From: Hemicordylus capensis
Taxonomy: Eukaryota; Chordata; Lepidosauria; Squamata; Cordylidae
Assembly: GCF_027244095.1 (NCBI RefSeq)
Contig: NC_069662.1
Location: forward strand, 18,812,501-18,876,500
Reading direction: 5' to 3'
Length of the DNA stretch: 64,000 nt
The notes beneath the pieces were generated by a model. That model saw only the letters and a program-made list of their open reading frames with translations, had not been told where the DNA came from and made no database searches. Below, in pieces: positions 43,676-53,774 of the stretch. Positions within the stretch are counted from its first letter, which is position 1. Each line of letters begins with the position of its first letter. A program made the translations under genes and the position numbers.

Positions 43676-44290
43676 CCTTATTCAGACATTATGTTGTATG
43701 AGTGTACAGATGTCAATACACAGGGACAGGTTTTTGTATGAATGACTGTACCTGCATCCCTTTAAAATGTTAACCTGGGTACAGGCCCCTCAAATGCCTG
43801 GTTCATATAGAAAGTGCACTGCTGTGCCTGCATTCAGTATAATGTGGGAATAACTGTACCTGTGTCTAGATCTGTACCTGTCTATGCTATACACTCATTG
43901 TATGAGGGTTGCACGAAACGTGTAAATAGGGCTTTCCTATCTGCACCCTGCATTTGAGAGACCTTTACACAGGTTCACTTTTGAAATGAACAGAGATGTG
44001 CAGCGGGAAATAACTTGCCTAACAAGCATGAGGTTGCTGGTTCGAATCCCCACTGGTACCTATTTCGGGCAGCAGCGATATAGGAAGAGGCTGAAAGGCA
44101 TCATCTCATACTGCACAGGAGGTGGCAATAGTAAACCCCTCCTGTATTCTATCAAAGACAACCACAGGGCTCTGTGGTCGCCAGGAGTCGACACTGACTC
44201 CACGGCACACTTTACCTTTACTGTCATTCAAACACATGGACCTGTGTTCAGACATCTGAATGCAGGCACAACATAATGTCTGAATAGGGC
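43676..44290. mobile_element. Long fold-back element with a BovB SINE inserted
   Basis: CCTTATTCAGACATTATGTT at the left and AACATAATGTCTGAATAGGG at the right are inverted. The interior carries several inverted phrases such as TGTACCTG/CAGGTACA. The SINE at 43997-44219 interrupts the right half. Confidence 0.65.
43997..44219 (+). mobile_element. BovB-tailed tRNA SINE, stand-alone copy
   Basis: GTTGCTGGTTCGAATCCCCA, GGCAATAGTAAACCCCTCCT, GGTCGCCAGGAGTCGACACT and CACGGCACACTTTACCTTTA. Not inside a 5S SINE. Confidence 0.85.
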
Positions 44291-45417
44291 TCTAGAGTAT
44301 CCAGGTCTCCCTTGCCAAAGTTAGAGGATGCCAAAGAACCCCCTTCCTTGTTCCAATCCTCCATCCTTCTCTTTTGCAGATGGCCGGTCTTAAGATACTG
44401 GAAGATGCTCTGGTCTACATGCAGCGTAGACGGACTCACTAGTGTGGATCATGTTCTTCCACTGGGGCTGCAGCTGACCTTGGACACCCCCTCTTCCACA
44501 TACCAGGAAAAGGACACTAGACTCCCTCCTCCATCGCTCTGACCTGTAGCCATATCCATCTGCATCAAGGATCCCTTTGTGTGAATCTTGCTTTACATTT
44601 CAAAAATCCTTCTTTTTGGGAACAAGGTTTCCATTTGTGTATTTCTGCTGCAAGCTGAGTTCTCAGCCTTCCCCACCAATTTCACCCTGCCAGGAGGGCT
44701 CCTGTGTAGGGTTGCCATATTCAAGCTTCCCAAATCCAGGTGACCTGATTTGCATATTATGCAAATTGTGCAGCAACTAATTTGCATTTTATTTATTTGA
44801 CAGATTTGTATACTGCCTGCCACTACCCCAGTCTCTAAGTGGTTTAGAACAATAAAACAAACCAACGACTGTGGAGAAACTGTGGAGCCAATGGCAGGAG
44901 GCAAATTCGCAGAGCCTTCCTTTCTTTCCCCTCCTCCTCTTCCCTCCCATGTGATCAGATCCAGAATAAAATCCGGGCAAACCGGGTGGCGCATTTGAAA
45001 TCTGGGGAAATCTGGGTGGAATTTGGCAGCTGGGTGGAGGAACCAAAATCCGGGGGCTACCCTAAATTCCAGGGGAAATGGCAGGGCTACGCCTGTGTCT
45101 TTAACAGCCACACAGCTGCCAGAAGTGCAACCATGATGATGCAGTCATCAAAAAAGCTGCTTTCTGTGGAATTTCTACTTGTCATGGATGCTACAGGAGA
45201 TGTAGATGGGATTGGGAAGGGCAGTGGGGAGGGGGTGCAGTGAGGCGGCTGGAAACCAGGATTCCGGGGTTCTCTGGAAGGGGAACAGTGCTACCAGATC
45301 AGGACAGGGTGACCATAATGCATGAAAAAACTAAACTCTTTTACTGTTAGAGGTAAAGGTATATGGGGATCGCAATATTGGATTGTTATCCTGCTGCACT
45401 TGGCAGTTATGGTGCAG
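44290..45417. other. 3' flank of the TMEM190-like gene
   Basis: Follows the TAA stop on the minus strand. No obvious AATAAA signal close to the stop; rest is unrecognised with an LINE-tail-like bit near 44790-44850. Confidence 0.4.
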
Positions 45418-46264
45418 TTATGGCGGTGGTGCTGGCGGTGGTGCGCCCCCTGGTGCCGGTGGAGGTGCACCCCCTGGTGGTGCCGGTGGTGCTCCCCCTG
45501 GTGGTGCCGGCGGTGGTGCTCCCCCTGGTGGCGGCGGGGGTGCCGCTCCTGGTGCCGGCGGTGGTGCGCCCCCTGGAGGTGGTGGTGCACCCCCTGGTGG
45601 TGGTGGTGGTGCGCCCCCTGGTGCCGGAGGTGGTGCGCCCCCTGGAGGTGGTGGTGGCGCGCCCCCTGGAGGTGGTAGTGGCGCACCCCCTGGTGCCGCA
45701 GGTGGTGCACCCCCTGGTACTGGTGGTGGAGCAGCCCCTGGTGGTGGCGGGGGAGCGGCCCCTGGTGGTGGCGGGGGAGCGGCCCCTGGTGGCGGCGGGG
45801 GTGCTGCTCCTGGTGGCGGCGGGGGTGCCGCTCCTGGTGGCGGCGGCGGGGGTGCCACTCCTGGTGCTGGGGAAGGTCCTGGCCCTGGGTCTGCTGGTGG
45901 TGGTGGTGCTGCCCCTGGTGGCGGTGATGGAGGCGGTGGCGGCAAGAGTGGTTCTGGCCCTGGCTTCTGCGCCATCTTCCCCTCTAGCTCCCCTACTGGC
46001 TGCAGTGGTTCTGGGCTCTCTTCTGGACTCCACATGGGCGGCCCTGCTCCTCTCATTATCCCTGGCCGTTCTGGGCTCCAGTCCGGTGGTGCAACAGACC
46101 CTTTTCGTGGTGGCCAGGAATCCATATCACGTTGCATCGGAGGCTGCTGTTCCTCTTCCACCTCACTTTCTTCATCCAGTAGTCGGACGAGATAATCGGC
46201 CATTTCGCCCTCACTCCGCGGGGCTTCAGACTCTCTTTCCTTCCTCTGGACCTCCTTAAACTTC
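45418..46264 (-). CDS. TMEM190-like exon 4: proline-rich cytoplasmic tail
   Basis: Acceptor CTCTCATACAG completes the Trp codon, then KFKEVQRKERESEAPRSEGE, MADYLVRLLDEESEVEEEQQ, and a spacer rich in W-S-P-E (DWSPE, MWSPEES). From about 45935 down to 45421 it is nearly uninterrupted Pro/Gly/Ala repeats such as PPPPPGAAP and PPPPPGGAP, ending PAPPP and TAA. Acidic plus proline-rich composition suggests an SH3, WW or profilin ligand region (inference). Confidence 0.85.
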
Positions 46265-49200
46265 CTGTATGAGAGAGAAGCACATCAGGATACAGGGGTC
46301 ACAGGGGGGCATCTGGAATGCAGGCCAAACCTTAAGGGGCTCTGGGGTGAGGTGGGGTGAGAGTCTATGGCTGCATATAGACACCCTTGAAAAGAGGAGT
46401 GTGTGTAAGAACTTTTCGCTTGGAGCCAGCGCTTTCCCTCTCTCAGTGCCAATGTATTGACACAATGTCCTTGGCTCCTGATCAAAAGCTGACCGCTGCC
46501 CCTCACCCATGCCTCAGGCAACGGTCCACTGTTTCCCCCACCCTTCTCCAAGCATGGGCATTATTATTTACCCAGACATCTGTGCAGCATTTTATTTCAT
46601 TTTCAAGCTTTCCCCCAAAAGTTTTTCTGTACTCTGAAAACTGCTGGGGGAGGGGCAGGTGGACCTTCATGATTGATACACAGGCTGGCCAATGAATGTG
46701 ATGCAAAACTGCCTCTTGTTCCAAACCAGAGCAGGCCTCCCCCAATTCCAGTCTGAATGGGAAGATAGTTCATGTGTCAAAAATGGGACGAGTGTACTTA
46801 TGTAGTGGGCTCACCTCTGGATTGATGTACATTTGAACACACACACATAAGAACATAAGAACAGCCCTGCTGGATCAGGCCCAAGGCCCATCTAGTCCAG
46901 CATCCTGTTTCACACAGTGGCCCACCAGATGCCACTGGAAGCCACAGGCAGGAATTGAGGGCATGCCCTTTCTCCTGCTGTTACTCCCCAGCAACTGGTA
47001 CTTAGAGGCGTCCTGCCTTTGAGGCTGGAGGTGGCCTTTAGCCTTCCGACTAGTAGCCGTTGATACACCTCTACTCTATTAAGTTATCCAAACCCCTCTT
47101 AAAGCCATCCAGGTTGTTGGCTGTCACCACATCTTGTGGCAGAGAATTCCACAAGCTGATTATGCGTTGTGTGAAAAAGTACTTCCGTTTGTTGGTCCTA
47201 GATTTCCTGGCAATCAATTTCATGGGATGGCACTAGCTGGGGGTGGGGGAGCAACTACCCTAACCACTAGGGAGTAGGTAGCTTGTTTCGTCCTGTGGAA
47301 ACCCATGGCATAGCAGACTAGAGCACTGGTCTTCTGCTAGTGAGCCAGCAGTCACAAGCTTGTCATGGCCTGAACCAGCGTTCCCTGTAACAGGGATTCC
47401 CAGATGTTGTTGACTACAACTCCCAGCACCCCCAGCTGCAATGGACATTGGTTGGGGATTCTGAGGGTTGTAGTCAACAACATCTGGGAATCCCTGTTAC
47501 AGGGAACGCTGGCCTGAACCTGCGGTGGGACATGCTGATGGCACCACAGGATGGATCTATCAATCGATCGATCGATCGATTTTGAGCAGCAGTAGAAAGA
47601 CGGTGGGTTGGGGAGAGAAGGAGAAAGAGTATGTCCACACAGCAAATCATTAGTGCTTCACAACTAATTGTCTTAGAGTTTAATTTAATGTTGTGGCTTC
47701 CGGTCTCCCACCTCACAATATCTGGGGAACTGTCATTTTGGAGAGGTATTAAGTATTCTTTACTTCTTCCCTTCCACAGAACTACAGTTCCAAGGGTTCC
47801 CCTCGGCAGTTAAAATAGCATTTCTGTATAGCGGGGAAAGGCCCTGAGCCCTTTCATGAGGCAGCAGGAGGCGGTCGCCTCTGGCACAGGGGTGGAGAAG
47901 GGCAGCAAACCACAGATGCCACCCACTGGGGCATGCTGTTCATTTCCCCCTCCTGACCCTGCTGGGGCACAAGCACACAACTTGCTCTAGAAACACCCCT
48001 GTCACCATTGCCCGGGAGCACTCACACGTCACCATGCTGCCTTGGCCTCAGAATACAGCGTGCCCACTTATGGTGGGGAGAGTTCATATTATTATTTATT
48101 TATGTATTTATTTATTTACATTTCATATCCCGCTCCTCCTCCAAGGAGCCCAGAGGGGTGTACTACATACTTAAGTTTATCCTCACAACAACCCTGTGAA
48201 GTAGGTTAGTCTGAGAGAGAAGTGACTGGCCCAGAGTCACCCAGCTAGTTTCATGGCTGAATGGGGATTTGAACTTGGGTCTGCCCGGCCCTAGTCCAGC
48301 ACTCTAACCACTAACCCACGCTGGCTTATTGTCCTTCACCTCAGGAAGAAAAATATCTGGGACCACCCCTGGCCCTGAGATTGAGAAAGGAGAACATGCA
48401 TGTTAAAACAGAAAATAAACTGGGTCCTACAGGTATGTTACAGAGTAGGGTAAAAGCTGGATGCCAGATCTGAAAAGCTTGAAGATTACTGGATTACAGT
48501 AAGAATGAGTGAGGAGCATTATTCCCTCTAACAGGGATTCTCAGCTCCCTACAGCTCCCAGAATCCCCAACTACAATGGCTTTTGCTTGAGGATTATGGG
48601 AGTTGTAGTCAACAGCATCTGGGAATCCTTGTTAGAGGGAACACTGGTGAGGAGGTGACATCTGGATCTTTATCTAGGACTCCTGGTTTCTCTCAGTCAG
48701 AGGTAGGCCCTGAAGGATTACAGCATGAGGGCTACGAGCCAGGCCACACACACCCCACATTCCAGGTTCAGAGGAGGTATGCCTCTGCATACCAGTTGCA
48801 GGGGAGGACCAGCAGGAGATGGGGCATGCCTTCTATTGGGATCTGGTGCGTCACTATGGAAAACAGGAAGCTGAACAGATAGGCCTTTGCCCTGATCCAG
48901 CAGGGCTCTCTTATGGTCTTATTCTCTGGGAAGGTTGAGGATTATAGTCTGGAGGGACCTGAGTTTCCCTCAGAGCAGGCTTAGCTGAGATACAAAAGCT
49001 CGTCCGCACAATCAGAACTTGGGCAGGAGACGCATTTTACCCAAGTTTGGGAGCTGCATGCCCTCCCAGTTTCTGATTGTGTGTGGCGGAAAACCAAGGT
49101 AGGCAGCCCGCAGAGAATGTCAGCTAGCCTCCCGCTGGGTAGGAGGGCTTTTCCTCCTCCTACCTCATTCAGCGGCTGGGTACAGCTGTTGGGTAGGATG

Positions 49201-52200
49201 GGCAGCACCTCCTACCTTGTTTTTCCCTCGCACACCATCAGAAAACAAGAGTGCATACAGCTTCCAAACTTGGGTAGGCTGCTTCTCCTTCCTAAATTCT
49301 GATCATGTGAATGAGCCTCACATTTCTTTGGGCAAGGTCTGTGTTCCAGGGAACTCATAGGGTGACTTCCACGTTTGGGATTCCTGACTTGGGAACTACA
49401 TGTTTGGGAGCAACCATTTCCCAGAGTCCCTTGGAGCAACCGGAAATAAGACTTGCAAAGTACAACCCGTGACCCACCCAGTTGAATGCAGCCCACCAGC
49501 CACATACATTGTGGCCTCCTGGGTGCTTAACGGCCCATCCTTGCCCGTTTCCACAGTCCCAAACAATAATTCCTTTGAAGTGGGGAGGACCCAGCATCTG
49601 CTGGCCTCTCAATTCTGCATGTTCTCAGGAGTCCAAGGAAATTAAACGACAGATATTGTCTATCCATCATGAGAGTGAGCAAATGCTTCATCCTGAGTTC
49701 CACCTACTAGAGCCAGAACAGCAGCCAGACTCTGCTGGCAGGTACCCACAGCCCCATCACCTACCAGCTGAAAAAGACACACATGCCGATAAGGACCACT
49801 GCAACGGTGATTCCACCGAGGATTCCTGCATTCTGACGTTGTTTGGCAGCTGTCAAGGAAAAGGCAGCTGTTTACACAGCGGATCTCTCACCTGGATGCC
49901 GAGATGTCATGGTTAATGGGGTGGTTCTTTAGGGTCTCCCACACTCAACACTGGAATTAAGACACTTATGGACAATGGTTTATATCCAGAGATGGCTTTT
50001 CCAACTCAGGGTTATCTGGCTAGCTTAAAGTATAATGCCCTACCCACATCTTGGCATGTGTAGGGCAGTCCTAGGAACAGTTTGTACACGCAGCAGAATT
50101 AAGTGGGAAAAGCTTTCTCTGGATTGTACCACTTCAAGTTGCAGCAGTGGCGATGGTGTTGCGTGTCTGAATTTTCCTCCATGGTGGAAAAATTCCCTGC
50201 GCACAGAAAACTATGTCAAGGCTACAACCTGACCTTTCCCATGACAGGCTAGTTTTCTGAGTGCAGGGAATTTTCCCCCTATGGAAGAGCATTCAGACAT
50301 ACAACTCATCACTCCCTACAGCCTAAAGTGGTACAATCCAGGAAAAGCTTTACATTCAGATTATGCTGGTTGTGTAAACTGGCTTTTATAAGGTCCAGTT
50401 CAAAGACTCTGCAATATTCAGTCTGCATGTATACTGGGTGAGTAAGGGACCTTTGCTGAAGGGACACACTTCTGTGGCTGTTCTCTCCCTCTCATTTTAT
50501 GAAGAAAGGTGGGTGATGGAGAAGCCCACAGCCAACAACAAGTTGTGAGAGCTGAAACTGCGGCAGTTTCAAGGGCTCTTTTGTGATCTTGACAGATAAT
50601 CTACCTAAGGCCCCATTGCAACATCTGGACTACTTGGAGCAAAGATACACTGATGGAAGAATTGCACGGTACTGTTCTTGTTGGATGGTACCAATTTAAA
50701 CTGTAAGGAGGTTTCCTGTTTGAGTGATACCCCCCTTCCCCACACACACACCCCATATAAAATAACTCCATCCACACAGACAAGTAACTCAGGATGGGGA
50801 ATTTTTAAAAAAATTGATTTTAATATACAAGTCCATTTCAGCTCCCCTATGAATCTCCTCTTTCCAAACTGAACACAAGTGTTAGGCAAAATATCATGCA
50901 GAGGTGGGAGGGTAGTGGTTTGCATTCTTTATCATTAGTGATGTCATGGGCATTGTCCAATAGGTGCCTGTGACACCTGCATAACCACATTCCAGATACC
51001 ACTCCAAATCACAATGACTCCTAGCTGGGGAAGAAAGAAGTATATTTTCCTAGTCACAACTGATTGTATAAAAATACAGACTGAAACTGGTTTGACAGTC
51101 ATTCCTTCACCTCAGAGAACCGTAGTTCTGTGTGAGGGGTGTGATGGACATCCCAGCAAAGAATCTACACCGTCATCAAATTATAGTTCCCAGCATCCTC
51201 TGAGGGAACATCATGACAGTTACCCAAGTATAAAACCACAATAGGTTCATAGAGTGGCTATGCCCATTTTGATATGAGTGCTGGAAAAACCATGATATCC
51301 CTGAAACAGAAGTGCTTCCTTCAGAGGAAGATGGCTGTCCACAGGGCGTGACAAATCCCAGTGCCAGAGAGCCATGACACCGGTAGAGTTATTCCATAAA
51401 ATCTTTATTTGTCACAGGCTGCTGCCCAGTGTCTGTTGTAAGTATGCTGCCTATAAAAGGAATAAAGAGAAGTCAATTTACCATCCCACTCCACAATGCC
51501 CATTACAAAGTCTGGTAATTTTTGTCAACTGTCCATTGTCCGGCTCCTAAATTTTTGAGCTGGCTCCTAGATCCAAAGAACCTTTGTCAAGGGCTGCCTG
51601 CTCACTGCCCAACACATAAGCAACCCCTGTGCATTGTTTGCTCTATCCACGCATTGCCTGAAGAGGCTCTCCGTCTTACCATCAATGACATGGTGGTAAC
51701 AGGTATGGTTACGATAGCAGCATTTTTTCAGCTCGCACTGATGAGGATAGAAACTTTCTGCTTCCTCGCCACAGGTTTGCTGCTGTGAGGCGTCCTGCCG
51801 GCATGCTGGAAGAGACAGAGACTCTTTCATTCCAGTGCCAACGCCCATCTCCATTTTGCTGCCTTATCATCTCTCACACAAAGCACTGAAAAGTGTAATG
51901 ACATATACAAGCTTCATTTTCCCTGAGTAAATCTTAAGAACATAGGAAGCTGCCTTATATCGAGTCAGACCATTGGTCCATCCAACTCAGTATTATCTAC
52001 AACAGGCCTGCTCAAATTTGCCCCCACCAGCTGTTTTTGGACTACAACTCCCATAATCCCCAGCCACAGTGGCCAATAGCCAGGGATTATGGGAGTTATA
52101 GGCCCATATCTGCAGGAGGTCCAAAGCTGAGCAGCCCTGATCTACACAGACTGGCTTCCTCATGGTTACAGGCAGGAATCTCCCTCAGCCCTATCATGGA

Positions 52201-53713
52201 GATGCTGCCAGGGAGGGAACTTGGAACCTTCTGCTCTTCCCAGAGCGGCTCCTTCCCCTGAGGGGAATATCGTTCAGTGCTCACATGTAGTCTCCCATCC
52301 AAATATAAACCAGGCAGACCCTGCTTAGCAAAGGGGACAATTCATGCTTGCTGCCACCTAGTGGCGCAGTGGGGAAATGACTAGCAAGCCAGAGGTTGCC
52401 GGTTCGAATCCCCACTGGTAACACCTCTATCGGGCAGCAGCGATATAGGAAGATGCTGAAAGGCATCATCTCATACTGTGCGAGAGAGGGCAATGGTAAA
52501 CCCCTCCTGTATTCTACCCAAGACAACCACAGGGCTCTGTGTTCGCCAGGAGTCGACACCGGCTCGACAGCACACTTTACTTTACCACAAGACAAAAAGA
52601 ACAAATCCAAGCACATCCTCATGTTATCAGTGCACCCGTTCTGTGCCTGGCACTGTTGTTAATAAGAGGGCAGCACTCTGATATGCAAAATGGCAATCAG
52701 CTTCTTGTGGTGCTCACCAATGCAGTAAATCCAAGAGCTGGAGTAGTTCTTGGATGGAAGCAGAGCTCAGTGGTATTGCATCTGCTTTAGTTCCCAGTTT
52801 CAATCCCTGTCATCTTCTGACAGGGCTGAGAAAGATTCCTGCCTGAAACCTCATCAAGATGCTGCCAATGAGGACCGTACTGAGCTAAATGTGTCAATAT
52901 AATAATAATCAACGTTATTTGTTAGCCACCCCATAACAAATTGTCCTCTGGGTGGCACACAGTAACACAATGGTAAAAACATCCAGTAAACGCATACAAA
53001 ACAAGACACACAAATTGTAATACAAGAAAAGACAAAATACAATACATTTTCAAAGCTTTTTAAAAGCCAATTGATAAAAGCCTGAGTGAACAGAAAGGTC
53101 TTCACCTGGCATCTAAAAGAACAACGCGACAATGCCACAGGTCTGATTTGGCATAAGGCAGATTCTTATGTTCCAATACATGCACTCTAGGAGCGCCCCT
53201 GTTTTCTGGTCACTGTCCCTGGTAAATTACTGTCCCCATTTCGAGGGTGCTAAATTTTTTAGCTGCTATCCTTCAGAGTTCAGTTCCATGCACAGGATCT
53301 CTGGAAGCTAAGTCTTGGTGGGGAGTGGATGCACCTGGCTTCTGGTACATGGGAATATAAAACCATGTGCATGAATGCCAAGTACTATGCAGTGTGCAAT
53401 CTATCACTGTATCGGCAGCTGCTGAGATACATTGTGGACTGCTGATAACCTATTATTGGCCAATTATGTTTTTCTAATAGATCTCTAACCCCAAAAGAAA
53501 ATACTCTCCTGGCTGTGGAAAACAGGTGATTGTAGAGTCAATGCTTTATTCTAACATGCAGCTGGACACATTTTGTACAGTGCAAAAACAAAGCAAAGCA
53601 ATGCAGTGGAAACTTAAGTTTTCATGTAGTTGGGCTTACAAGCATGGCTGTTTTTTAAAAAATTTATATACCACTTTTCAACAACAGTGCCCAAAGCAGT
53701 TTATGTAGGTAGG

Positions 53714-53774
<61 letters not shown>

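Larger units (their letters stand above)
51936..52600 (-). mobile_element. Composite: 5S-headed SINE with nested BovB SINE and nested MITE, copy 3
   Basis: 5S SINE minus-strand pieces at 51936-52002, 52140-52354 and 52585-52595. A hAT MITE (52003-52139) and a plus-strand BovB SINE (about 52357-52584) are inserted. Confidence 0.8.

Noticed and set aside
45407-46033. Minus-strand 208-codon Thr/Arg/Ser-rich frame
   Set aside because: Another frame of the same repeat, with no start context and no link to upstream exons.
45363-46259. Plus-strand frames of 298 and 270 codons (valine/leucine-rich and glycine-rich)
   Set aside because: They are mirror frames of the proline repeat of the TMEM190-like exon. 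They have no family resemblance, and the minus-strand frame has splice sites and conserved residues.
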